Source of the DNA: Micromonospora matsumotoense
GTDB taxonomy: Bacteria; Actinomycetota; Actinomycetes; Mycobacteriales; Micromonosporaceae
Assembly (NCBI RefSeq): GCF_900091525.1
Contig: NZ_FMCU01000005.1
Location: forward strand, 372,001 to 436,000
Direction of reading: 5' to 3'
DNA length: 64,000 nt
Shown here: positions 24,733-33,437 of the stretch, piece by piece
How positions within the stretch are numbered: the stretch's first letter is position 1
Layout of the letters: every line of letters starts with the position of its first letter
Made by a program: the position numbers and the translations under genes
Notes under the pieces: model-generated
Databases searched by the model: none
What the model was told of the DNA's origin: nothing
The model's input: the letters and a program-made list of their open reading frames with translations, nothing else

Positions 24733-26388
24733 TCAGGTGCCTGTCTCGAGGGTGGCAGGGAACTGGAGGCGGTGTTCGTCGTAGGCGGTCTCGAGGCTGG
24801 CGGCGTCTTTAATCCACTCTTCCATCAGGGATTCGACACGTTGGTCGGAGAAGGTGATCGTCGATTCTTCGCCCAAGGGCAACGTCTCGATGTCGGCTTC
24901 CTCCATCTCGCGGCGGAGTTTGAGGGTGGCCGCGATGCGGCGCAGGTCGCTGACGAAGTCCAGGACGGAGACGCGGTCTTTGCCTTCGCGCAGGCGAAGT
25001 CCTCGACCGAGCTGTTGAACGAAGATTCGTCTGCTGTGGGTGACTCGTGCGAAGCAAAGGATGTTTACGTCGGGGATGTCGACGCCCTCATTGAGGATGT
25101 CGACCGCGGTGAGTACACCGGTCTCTCCGGCGCGGAAGGCGAGCAGCCGTCGTTGACGTTCGCGCATGGCGAGACCAGCGTGGACGGCTTGGACGCTGCC
25201 CCAGGGTGGCGTGTTGCTGAGCATGTCGGCCATGCGCTCAGCGTGTTCGATGGTGCGGCAGAAGACGATGGCCCGTGGACGGGGGGTCTTGTTCCAGACC
25301 GCGGACAGCTCGTCACGGATGGCCTCGTCGCGGTCGGGTAGGAAGAGTCGGGCGTTGAGTTCCTTGAGGCTGTAGCCGTGTTCGCTGGCGGCTCGGACGG
25401 CGTCCCAGTCGATGTTGTCGACGAATAGTCGGTAGTTGACCTTGGCGAGGTAGCCGCGTCGCATGCCTTCCTCGATACCGAGAGTGAAGGTGGGTTCGCC
25501 GAAATAGGTCGTGAGGTCGTATCGGTCGCCGCGCCAGGGCGTTGCGGTGACGCCAAATTGCCGCGCCGCTGGCAGGCGGTCGAGTAGTTCCGCGAACTGG
25601 CCGTTCTCGCCGATGTGGTGAGCCTCATCAACCATGACGAGGTCTGGTTTGTAACCGACCCTGACGACGGCGAGGGCGGTGGCTACCGTGGCGAAGGTGA
25701 CGCCGCCCAGGTCGTCGGGGCGGTCGTCGCCAGTGAGTAGCCTTGTGCGAACGTGTTTAGGTAGGAAGCGCCAGAGGGCGCGTTCGAGTTGGGCCACGAG
25801 GTCTCGGGTGTGCGCGACGACCAGGACGTTTGCCCCGGGCGCGTCGCGGAGGTGTTCCGCTATGACCGAGCCGCCAACGATGGTCTTTCCGAGGCCCGTG
25901 GCCAGGATGAGCATCGCGCGCCCGCGGTGGGCCAGAGCGGCCTCGATGGCGGTCAGGGCTTCGCTCTGGTAGGGGCGAAGGTGCACTGGTTCAAGGGTGG
26001 TGGGTGCGCGGTCGTAGGCACGGCGGAGGATGTCGCCGGTCCAGAACTTGATGGGTTTAGCGATGGCGGCTAGTTCCTGCGCGCGGCGGATCGCCTTCGG
26101 GCCGGGCGCGCTGTTGGTTACGACGGCGGCCTCGTCGGCGTGGTAGAGCTCACGGGCGCGTTGAACCTCGTCAACGGCATCTGGTCCGATCAGGCCGTTG
26201 AGCTTCCACTTGCATTGCACCACCCAGCAGATGCCGCTGTGCCAGCCGATCACGTCGGCACCGCCGTCGCCGGCGCCGTCGATGGTCGCGAGGTCGGTGA
26301 ATCCGAGGTGGGTCAGCAGCCGTTCGACCTGGCGGGGGAACTGGCGCGGGCCCAGGTCGCGTAGGAAGGTTGGGTCCATGAATGTCAT
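24733..26388 (-). CDS. Mrr-type nuclease fused to DEAD/DEAH helicase
   Basis: 551 residues. The N-terminal Mrr-like nuclease (about 1-110) has GDGGADVIG with the metal-binding Asp and VQCKW, the Q-x-K form of the catalytic motif. The SF2 helicase core follows: Walker A LATGLGKT, DEAH box MVDEAHHIG, motif III FGVTATPWRGD, motif V DILNEGVDIPDVN, motif VI QQLGRGLR. A C-terminal acidic tail of about 60 residues follows. Type I/III-like restriction motors have this arrangement. It lies 8 bp after the GHKL ATPase gene. Probable role: translocation on and cleavage of invading DNA. Confidence 0.9.
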   Translation of the reverse strand: MTFMDPTFLRDLGPRQFPRQVERLLTHLGFTDLATIDGAGDGGADVIGWHSGICWVVQCKWKLNGLIGPDAVDEVQRARELYHADEAAVVTNSAPGPKAIRRAQELAAIAKPIKFWTGDILRRAYDRAPTTLEPVHLRPYQSEALTAIEAALAHRGRAMLILATGLGKTIVGGSVIAEHLRDAPGANVLVVAHTRDLVAQLERALWRFLPKHVRTRLLTGDDRPDDLGGVTFATVATALAVVRVGYKPDLVMVDEAHHIGENGQFAELLDRLPAARQFGVTATPWRGDRYDLTTYFGEPTFTLGIEEGMRRGYLAKVNYRLFVDNIDWDAVRAASEHGYSLKELNARLFLPDRDEAIRDELSAVWNKTPRPRAIVFCRTIEHAERMADMLSNTPPWGSVQAVHAGLAMRERQRRLLAFRAGETGVLTAVDILNEGVDIPDVNILCFARVTHSRRIFVQQLGRGLRLREGKDRVSVLDFVSDLRRIAATLKLRREMEEADIETLPLGEESTITFSDQRVESLMEEWIKDAASLETAYDEHRLQFPATLETGT

Positions 26389-26396
26389 GGTTGGCC

Positions 26397-28748
26397 CTAT
26401 GCCTCGTCGAGTTCGCGTTCGACCAGGTCGCAGCTGAGCCGCATGCGGCGCAGCTCGTCGGCCTCGAGCCGGGGCGTGTGGTCGGCCATCAGGGCGATCT
26501 CGCTGACCAGGTTGGTCACCCGGGACAGACCGAGAGTTCGGGCGGTCTGGTCGGTCAGTGTGCTGTACCGGCGGCGGAACACGCGGCCGTCAAGGAAGGC
26601 GTCGGGCCGGCGTTCGATGAGCCGCACCACCGCAGTGGCGGGAAGATAGTGGATGAAGTTGCCGCTCTCGATGGCGTCGACCCACTCGTCGCCGAGGCGT
26701 TCGAGCGCGAAGCGACGCTCAGCCTCGCCTTTCTCATGAGGGAGCAGGGTCTCCCAGTGGCTGGTCGGTGAGCCCTTGATCTCGCGGAGCATCTGGTTTC
26801 TGATTTGATCAAGCAGCTCACGGGATCGTTTGGCAAGGGAGTCAACGGTGATACGGCGGTCGTTGGATGCCCTTCCCTTGAGTTTTTCCAGTGCGGTGAC
26901 CAGGGGTTGCTTAGTACCGGGGGCTCTGGCGATGAGGAATTCAGCGAGGACGACCTGGACCATTTCGGTAAGGTCGATGCCGAAGTCAGTCAAGATCGGG
27001 TGCCGGCGGGCGAGGAACACCTCTACCCGTGGCGCCCGCGCGAGGTGCGCGAAGATCGGCACTGTCCTTCCGGCGGGGTCGAGCAGATCGGCGGCATCGA
27101 CGGCGTAGACCGAGACATCGATCTTGCCGAGGTCGGCGGCGTCGAATCGTCCCCCGTAGGCGGGAGCGAGGACGGCTGCTCCCCGATAGCGGCTGAGCCG
27201 CTCGTCCACTGTCTCGGGCCTGGCGGGCGTCGGGGTGGCGGGTGTCCCGCTGGGCGCCCGACCTGGCCCCGGACGGTCGTTCGTGGACCAGGGATCGGCG
27301 GGCGCGGGCTCGGTGGGCGCAGATTGTGTGAGGCCCATCTCGTCGAGGACATCGTCTGTCGCCCCCGGGGTGACGGGGGTGACAACTCCCTTGTCGTGCT
27401 GTTCGGCGGCCCGGTACCAGATATCGTCGCTCTGATATGCCTCGTCACCCTTACGGAAACGATCCACCCAGTCCATGATTTGCTCACCGCGTAGGGCAGT
27501 CTCGCCGTTGCCCGGGATCAGGTACTTCAGTCCGGGCTTGTCGGTGCGGAAGCCGGTGAACAGCCGGGCGAGCGGGCTGCGGTTCTCCTCCAGGAAGCCA
27601 CGCTTCTTGGCGATATTGGGCCGCAGGGGCGCTTCACCGCGGATGGTACGAACGACTTTCCTCCATTCCCGCGTGTCGTATTCGAAGGCGGTCTTCTGGT
27701 AGTTGACGGCGACGTGGTCGCAGTGGATCTCGCCAACAATGCGGCCCTCGTTGCGGGGGTTGTCGATAGGGTATTCCCTCTCCGGGTCCTCGTTGCCGGT
27801 CTCGTCGACCCAGTCGAAGATGCGGTGGTCACGCAGAAGGATCTTACGTCCGTTGCGGAGGAAATCGATCCCGAAGTCGCTGGTGTGCAGGTAGCGCTGG
27901 ACACCGAGCCAGCCGTGGATGCGCTGCTCGCGGACCTCCAGCCGACCGCCGTCCGGGCAGAAGACACAGGAGTCATGGTCGACGGTCTGCCACCTGCCGC
28001 AGACGGCGCAGGCCTTCATTACCCCCAGATTCTCGTCGATGTACTGCACAGCGCGGATCTCGGCGCCGTTACGCATGACATACCGGTCGTCACCCCAGAT
28101 GCAGGGTCTACGGGGGACGACCTTGCGTAGGTTGACGATGATCTCGATACCGTGCTCTCGCAGCAGGTAGCTGTAGACGTCGCCGAGCTTGATCCTGATC
28201 GCCTGGTGGCCCTGCAGCAGGTTGAGCCGTTCTGGCCGCAGGGCACTAATGATCACTCGCGTGCCATGATCCTCGGGATCTTCCTTGGGTTCGTACGTGA
28301 CCGGGACGTCGAAGGTGCCACCGGCGTGAAGACTGGGTAAATCGATGGTCACCACGATCCAGTGTGGGTCGCCCGCTCTGGTCGTGCGCACCTGGGTCCG
28401 CTGACCGAGGCGCGCGGTGGCGATGTTGAAACCCATCCCGAACAAGCCGAGTGCGCCGTGAGCGTCGTTGGAGGACCAGCCGGCGCGGATGGCGTTGTTC
28501 AACGTAGCGAGATCCATGCCGCGGCCGTTGTCGGCTACCCCAACCTCGGCGCTCCTGAGATCAGCGCCCTTTGATGGAAGTGAGATCTGGACCGTCGGCC
28601 GCTCCCCGTTCGTAACGCCGGTGGAGAGGAAGTTGTCGCAGCAGTTGTCGATCAGTTCGGCGAGACACTGCCACGGGCTGAACTCGATGTCCCCCAGGAT
28701 GGTGAGGATCTTCGGATCCGGTGTCACGTCGATGGTCTCGATCGCCAC
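26397..28748 (-). CDS. GHKL ATPase of MORC/paraMORC type
   Basis: 783 residues. GHKL ATPase motifs: N-box LAELIDNCCDN (about 29-39), G1 VADNGRGMD, G2 LGLFGMGFNIATARLG. An S5-like middle region is interrupted by a zinc-finger-like segment CAVCGRWQ...CVFCPDGG (about 245-270). A Pro-rich linker (about 490-530) leads to a helical C-terminal domain. Prokaryotic MORC-like ATPases are known to sit in restriction-type loci with SF2 helicases and nucleases (Iyer, Abhiman and Aravind described this association). First gene of a three-gene operon, divergent from the sigma factor. ATP-dependent DNA clamping or loop trapping is likely. Confidence 0.9.
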   Translation of the reverse strand: MAIETIDVTPDPKILTILGDIEFSPWQCLAELIDNCCDNFLSTGVTNGERPTVQISLPSKGADLRSAEVGVADNGRGMDLATLNNAIRAGWSSNDAHGALGLFGMGFNIATARLGQRTQVRTTRAGDPHWIVVTIDLPSLHAGGTFDVPVTYEPKEDPEDHGTRVIISALRPERLNLLQGHQAIRIKLGDVYSYLLREHGIEIIVNLRKVVPRRPCIWGDDRYVMRNGAEIRAVQYIDENLGVMKACAVCGRWQTVDHDSCVFCPDGGRLEVREQRIHGWLGVQRYLHTSDFGIDFLRNGRKILLRDHRIFDWVDETGNEDPEREYPIDNPRNEGRIVGEIHCDHVAVNYQKTAFEYDTREWRKVVRTIRGEAPLRPNIAKKRGFLEENRSPLARLFTGFRTDKPGLKYLIPGNGETALRGEQIMDWVDRFRKGDEAYQSDDIWYRAAEQHDKGVVTPVTPGATDDVLDEMGLTQSAPTEPAPADPWSTNDRPGPGRAPSGTPATPTPARPETVDERLSRYRGAAVLAPAYGGRFDAADLGKIDVSVYAVDAADLLDPAGRTVPIFAHLARAPRVEVFLARRHPILTDFGIDLTEMVQVVLAEFLIARAPGTKQPLVTALEKLKGRASNDRRITVDSLAKRSRELLDQIRNQMLREIKGSPTSHWETLLPHEKGEAERRFALERLGDEWVDAIESGNFIHYLPATAVVRLIERRPDAFLDGRVFRRRYSTLTDQTARTLGLSRVTNLVSEIALMADHTPRLEADELRRMRLSCDLVERELDEA

Positions 28749-29144
28749 TCTCGCTCCCCGCTACGTCGACCGCGTCCGCCTTGGAGCGGATTCGTGAACG
28801 AGCCACCGATCACCGGGTATCGACGACTCATGGCGGGAGCGTAACCGAGGGCAAGCGTGATTCGCATCCCCGAGAGGGCGATAGAGCGCCGGATGAAGCA
28901 AGTTTCTTTGACGATCTAGCGCGTTCGTTATCCGCATTGAATTGCGCCTGCGGCTACAGATTACAAGCGATGAAGGTGCTCGTCAAGTAGTCACCATAAA
29001 TGGGGCAGACCACCACCAAGCCGATTTTTTCCCCCTAGCGCTCGTATTGACCTGGGGGCGTGGTTCTCTCGCCGGGTCGCCGGCGACGAATGTCGTAACC
29101 GCGTGCTCTAATCCTGAAGGTTTAGAACGGCGCGATGAGTCTAG
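28749..29144. promoter_or_regulatory. Divergent promoter region between the two defence operons
   Basis: A 396-bp non-coding stretch of visibly lower GC than its surroundings, with A/T-rich patches near 28900-29030. It separates the GHKL-ATPase operon from the sigma-factor operon, so it should carry both promoters. I see TTGACG at 28907 and TTGACC near 29047 but no -10 at convincing spacing. It is a candidate place for a promoter read by the locus's own sigma factor. Confidence 0.45.
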
Positions 29145-30365
29145 GTGGCAAACGTGCGTGAGGAGCTAGTCCTGCGGGCGGTCTCGGTCCTCGCTGAGGA
29201 CGCCGAACGTTTGGATGTCCTGCCGTGGGATCACGTGATCGGGATCCTGAACCGCCGAGGGCTCGAGCCCGAGGAGGTCAGTGCCGTCGTGGCCGAACTG
29301 GCCCGACTGGGGATACCTGTAGAGCGTGAAGACGGAGGCGGTGCGGCCGCTCACGATGCGAAGGGGCGATCCCTTCCCGCTCTACCTGCCCAGATGCGGC
29401 GGCATCGGATTCTATCTGCGGAGGAGGAAGCCGCGCTGGGCCGGCGCATTCAACTTGGCTTCGCCGCGATGGAACGCCGTCAGGCGGGCGCCGACGCCAC
29501 GTCGGTCGGCGCTCTGATTGAGGATGGTCTGCGCGCGCGGGACGAACTGGTCCGGTCGAATCTACGGCTGGTGGTCAGCATTGCCCAACGACTGGTCCAG
29601 AACGCCGGTGACATGGAGTTAGAGGATCTCCTTCAGGAGGGGGTGCTGGGACTCCAGCGGGCGGCCGAGAAATTCGATCCTACGTTGGGGTATAAGTTCT
29701 CCACGTACGCCACCTGGTGGGTGAGACAGGCGATCGGCCGTGGTATTGACAGGGATGGTTTCGCCATCAAGCTGCCCACCCACGTATGGGAGAAGTTGCG
29801 GAAAATTGGTCGCTATACTCGATCCTTCGAACTGCGCAATGGCCGTAGTCCGGTATTGCGGGAGGTCGCTGAGGGTGTGGAAATGGATGTTGCCGAGCTG
29901 CAGGCCCTGCTCGACATTTCCCGTCCGCTCGTCCGATTGGATGCGCCGATAGGCGACGAGACCGGTGGCGGCACGCTGGGAGAACTGCTGGGCAATACCT
30001 CGCTGCCCGCTCCTGAGGACGCTGTCGCCAACGATCACGTCTCCCGACAACTGGGGAAGATCCTTCAGCGTAGTTTCGATCCCCGGTCGATCGACATCCT
30101 CGAACGCAGGTTCGGGCTGAGCACCGACGAGCCCGCCACCCTCGACGAGATCGGCCGCATCCACGGAGTCAGCCGCGAACGCGTGCGCCAGATCGAGCTG
30201 AAGTTGTTGATGGCATTGTCGGGCGACGACGCGATCCAGGCGCTCGCGCGCCAGCTCGGCCTTCGGCCTCAACCGAAATCGCCGGCCGCTCGCTACGCGG
30301 CCGGCACCACCTCACACCGACGTACGCCAGGGACCGTGGCGGCCAGCTCGCAGGAGAACCGATGA
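29145..30365 (+). CDS. RpoD-like sigma-70 factor encoded in the defence locus
   Basis: 406 residues. A ~65-residue region 1.1-like N-terminus is followed by region 1.2 (LSAEEEAALGRRIQLG) and region 2 (LVRSNLRLVVSIAQRLV, DLLQEGVLGLQRAAEKFDP, KFSTYATWWVRQAIGR). Then come region 3 and region 4 with FGLSTDEPATLDEIG and VSRERVRQIELKLL. In region 2.4 the near-universal ADQARTIRIP block reads DRDGFAIKLP, pointing to altered promoter choice. The TGA overlaps the DrmA-like start by 4 bp (ATGA), so the two are co-translated. A principal-type sigma factor dedicated to a defence operon is unusual. Confidence 0.92.
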   Translation: MANVREELVLRAVSVLAEDAERLDVLPWDHVIGILNRRGLEPEEVSAVVAELARLGIPVEREDGGGAAAHDAKGRSLPALPAQMRRHRILSAEEEAALGRRIQLGFAAMERRQAGADATSVGALIEDGLRARDELVRSNLRLVVSIAQRLVQNAGDMELEDLLQEGVLGLQRAAEKFDPTLGYKFSTYATWWVRQAIGRGIDRDGFAIKLPTHVWEKLRKIGRYTRSFELRNGRSPVLREVAEGVEMDVAELQALLDISRPLVRLDAPIGDETGGGTLGELLGNTSLPAPEDAVANDHVSRQLGKILQRSFDPRSIDILERRFGLSTDEPATLDEIGRIHGVSRERVRQIELKLLMALSGDDAIQALARQLGLRPQPKSPAARYAAGTTSHRRTPGTVAASSQENR

Positions 30366-33300
30366 GCGACTACAAGGAACTATTCGTCCGCTGGTTGGAC
30401 AAGCGAGTGACCCATGCGGGACTGGGTACGGATGACACCCACAGTTCGGTCGACCCGGCGGGCGTGTTCTGGCTCGGCCGGCTGGCCTCGGAGCAGGAGG
30501 TCGTGTCCGACAACCGGCGCGACCGTCGTATGGACCCCTGTTCGGTGGGTATGCGGATCAAACCTGCGGGGGCTGGCCCTTGGCGATTCCGCGTGTGGGT
30601 TAAAGCATACGGCTGGAACCTGGTCACCGCCGGTTCCAAGGACGGCGCCGTGCCCGAGCAGTGGCGGAAATCCGATGTCGCTCGAGCCAGTGTCGACGTT
30701 ACCGTCTACCGCGACGGAAGACCGCCCAAGGTAGGTGAGGACGGCAGCGATATCCTCACGGCGGCACTCCGCCGGGCCGGTATCGGCACAGCCACCGCCG
30801 AGGTCCAAGTAGTCGATGAGTCGTGGAGAGGCTCACCTGAGCTGATCGTCACGGTCGTTAACACGACGCCGAAGTCCGAGGGCCCACGCGGCGAGCGCCA
30901 CCTGTTCGAGGTAGAACTGGCGGTCCAGGGACTCAGCACGGTCCCGTTCGTGCTCGAGTCGCTGCCTGACAGCTTCCGGTACGAGCGGGAGATGCCGGCG
31001 CTGGGCATCAACTGCGGCGTCGAGGTCCGCCGAGGCGCCTTGATTACCCGGGACACGATCGTGGTGTCGACGCGGAGGCCGGAATTCTGGTTCGGTCACA
31101 CTGCGGTCGATCGACTGGACCTCTCTTTCGAAGGGCTTTCCGAGGACCCGTTGCCGCGGCTGCGGCAACTGGTGGATGGCTTCGCCAAATGGGGCGCCCA
31201 TGCCTGGTCGCCACAGGCATTGCGCGAGATGCGAGGGGTTGGACCGGCGTGGACGCCGGAGATGCTTACAGCGGCCGAGGATGGCCGTGCCGCCTACGAG
31301 GCGGAACTTGATCGGCTGCGTCGCGGCGTCGCGGCCTTGGAATCGTCACCGCAACTGTTGCGGGCATACCGGTTGATGAACGAGGCCATGGGTCGTACCG
31401 CCGCCCGCCGCGGGATCCCCCGATGGCGCCCGTTCCAGGTCGGATTCCTTCTCGGCGTGCTACCGAGTCTCGTCGAGGGGCGCCGGGACTGGAACATGGT
31501 GGAGATCGTCTGGTTCGCAACCGGTGGCGGCAAGACCGAGACCTACCTGGCGCTGTTGGTCCTGGCGGTGTTTTATGACCGGCTGCGCGGCAAGCACTCC
31601 GGGATCACCGCATGGTCGCGGTTCCCGTTGCGTCTGCTGTCGCTGCAACAGACCCAGCGGTTCGCCGACGCGCTGGGGACGGCCGAGCTCGTGCGCCGCG
31701 AGCATCGGCTTCCCGGCGATCCGATCGCGTTGGGCTACTACGTGGGGAAGGCGAGCACGCCCAACGAGATCCCGGTCGAACCCACCAAGGATAACCCGGT
31801 CGACATCGAGGACGACACGATGCCAGAGCGCTATAACGTGTTGCTCCGCTGCCCGTTCTGTGCGGCCGGCGGGACCTCCACACGATTCAACCGGCGGCTC
31901 TGGCGTCTGGAGCACGTCTGTGCGGAGGCCGACTGCCCGTCCGGCGGGGAGGCGCTGCCCCTATTCGTGGTCGACAGCGAGATCTACCGGTTCCTGCCCA
32001 GCGTGGTGATCGGCACGCTTGACAAGGCCGCGCTCATCTCGATGCAGGCCGCGATGCGCGGATTCATCCACGGTCCCGCTGGCCGCTGCCGACGGTCCGG
32101 TCACGGCTTCACCTACGCTAAGCGCGGCAGCCGACCGTCGGGATGCCTCGTCCCCGGCTGTAAGGAAAGCGCCGACATCGTCAAGCCGCACGAGCGGGCG
32201 ATGTTCGCGCCATCGTTGCGGCTTCAGGATGAGCTGCACCTACTGCGTGACTCGCTAGGCGCGGTCGACTCGCACTACGAGTCGATCCTCGATGACCTGC
32301 AGGTGAAGAACACCGGCACGGACGCTCCGAAGATCATCGCCTCGTCGGCCACACTAGCGGGATACGAGCGCCAGACCAGGACCCTGTACGGCCGGGAGGG
32401 GCGGGTCTTTCCCGCCCTCGGACCGTCGGTGCATGAGAGCTTCTGGAGCAAATCGACGGACTTGGCCCTACGTCGATATGTCGCGGTTTGGCCTCGAGGG
32501 GTCACTCTCGAATGGGTCTCTGACCGCACCATCACCGTCCTGCAACAGTCCGTACGGCGGCTACTCACCGAGCCGGAGGTGGTGTGCGCGCAAGCGGGCA
32601 TCGATCCGAGTCACGCCGACGAGTTGCTGCGTCTGTACGGCACCAACGTGATCTACGGCAACACCGTCAAGGACGTCGAGGCCGCCCGCCGTTCAATGGG
32701 TGCCCAGGTGCCCGTCGAGCCCCTCAACACGGTCTCGCTCACCGGCCAGACTCCGTTCGACGAGGTCCGCTCGGCGATCGCCACCCTCGCCGATCCCCCT
32801 GCGGACTTCGGGGAGCGCGTGCATGTCGTCACCGCCTCGTCGATGTTCTCCCACGGCGTCGACATCGACCGGCTCAACGTTATGACCGTGCTCGGCGTGC
32901 CCCTGACTACGGCGGAGTTCATCCAAACCACAGCCCGCGTGGGGCGGAGCCACCCCGGGCTGGTCTACGTGCTGCACAAGATCGGCCGTGAGCGTGACGC
33001 CGGCGTCTACAGCCACTTTCAGGCGTTCGTAGAGCACGGCGACCGGCTTGTCGAACCGGTCCCGGTTACCCGTAGCAGCCGCAAGGTACTCGACTTGACC
33101 AGTATCGCCGCTATCGAGGCTCGGCGCCTGTTCTTCCACGAACCCCGGTCCGAGCGCACCCGGCTGACGACGACCGACCTTCTGCGCGAATACCACAGCA
33201 CTGTCCTGACCACTGTGGATGACGAAACCAAGGCATTACGGGAGATGCTAGGTATCCGCGATGACGAGCACCTGCTCGACGATGACCTGCGCCGTGTCGT

Positions 33301-33427
33301 CGAGGTCTACTTCACCAAGCTCAACGATCTCGGGTTGGGCGCCAAGTGGCCCCACGACCTCTTGCACCGCCGCCCGATGACGTCTCTGCGCGACGTCGAG
33401 ACCCAAATCCCCATCAGCGACGACTAG
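30362..33427 (+). CDS. drmA: DrmA-like DISARM helicase
   Basis: 1021 residues. The first ~370 residues are a beta-rich non-helicase region. Walker A FATGGGKTETYLAL lies at about 384-397, followed by the DrmA-type block WSRFPLRLLSLQQTQRFAD and a zinc-ribbon insert starting CPFC and ending CAEADC. Motif II is DELHLL at about 622, motif III SSATLAG, motif V MFSHGVDID and motif VI QTTARVGRSHPG. DISARM DrmA is the helicase partner of DrmB and drives exclusion of incoming DNA. The overlap with the sigma-factor gene and a DrmB gene 10 bp downstream fix the context. Symbol assigned by similarity; drmC, drmD and drmE are absent. Confidence 0.88.
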   Translation: MSDYKELFVRWLDKRVTHAGLGTDDTHSSVDPAGVFWLGRLASEQEVVSDNRRDRRMDPCSVGMRIKPAGAGPWRFRVWVKAYGWNLVTAGSKDGAVPEQWRKSDVARASVDVTVYRDGRPPKVGEDGSDILTAALRRAGIGTATAEVQVVDESWRGSPELIVTVVNTTPKSEGPRGERHLFEVELAVQGLSTVPFVLESLPDSFRYEREMPALGINCGVEVRRGALITRDTIVVSTRRPEFWFGHTAVDRLDLSFEGLSEDPLPRLRQLVDGFAKWGAHAWSPQALREMRGVGPAWTPEMLTAAEDGRAAYEAELDRLRRGVAALESSPQLLRAYRLMNEAMGRTAARRGIPRWRPFQVGFLLGVLPSLVEGRRDWNMVEIVWFATGGGKTETYLALLVLAVFYDRLRGKHSGITAWSRFPLRLLSLQQTQRFADALGTAELVRREHRLPGDPIALGYYVGKASTPNEIPVEPTKDNPVDIEDDTMPERYNVLLRCPFCAAGGTSTRFNRRLWRLEHVCAEADCPSGGEALPLFVVDSEIYRFLPSVVIGTLDKAALISMQAAMRGFIHGPAGRCRRSGHGFTYAKRGSRPSGCLVPGCKESADIVKPHERAMFAPSLRLQDELHLLRDSLGAVDSHYESILDDLQVKNTGTDAPKIIASSATLAGYERQTRTLYGREGRVFPALGPSVHESFWSKSTDLALRRYVAVWPRGVTLEWVSDRTITVLQQSVRRLLTEPEVVCAQAGIDPSHADELLRLYGTNVIYGNTVKDVEAARRSMGAQVPVEPLNTVSLTGQTPFDEVRSAIATLADPPADFGERVHVVTASSMFSHGVDIDRLNVMTVLGVPLTTAEFIQTTARVGRSHPGLVYVLHKIGRERDAGVYSHFQAFVEHGDRLVEPVPVTRSSRKVLDLTSIAAIEARRLFFHEPRSERTRLTTTDLLREYHSTVLTTVDDETKALREMLGIRDDEHLLDDDLRRVVEVYFTKLNDLGLGAKWPHDLLHRRPMTSLRDVETQIPISDD

Positions 33428-33437
33428 GAGCACTCCG

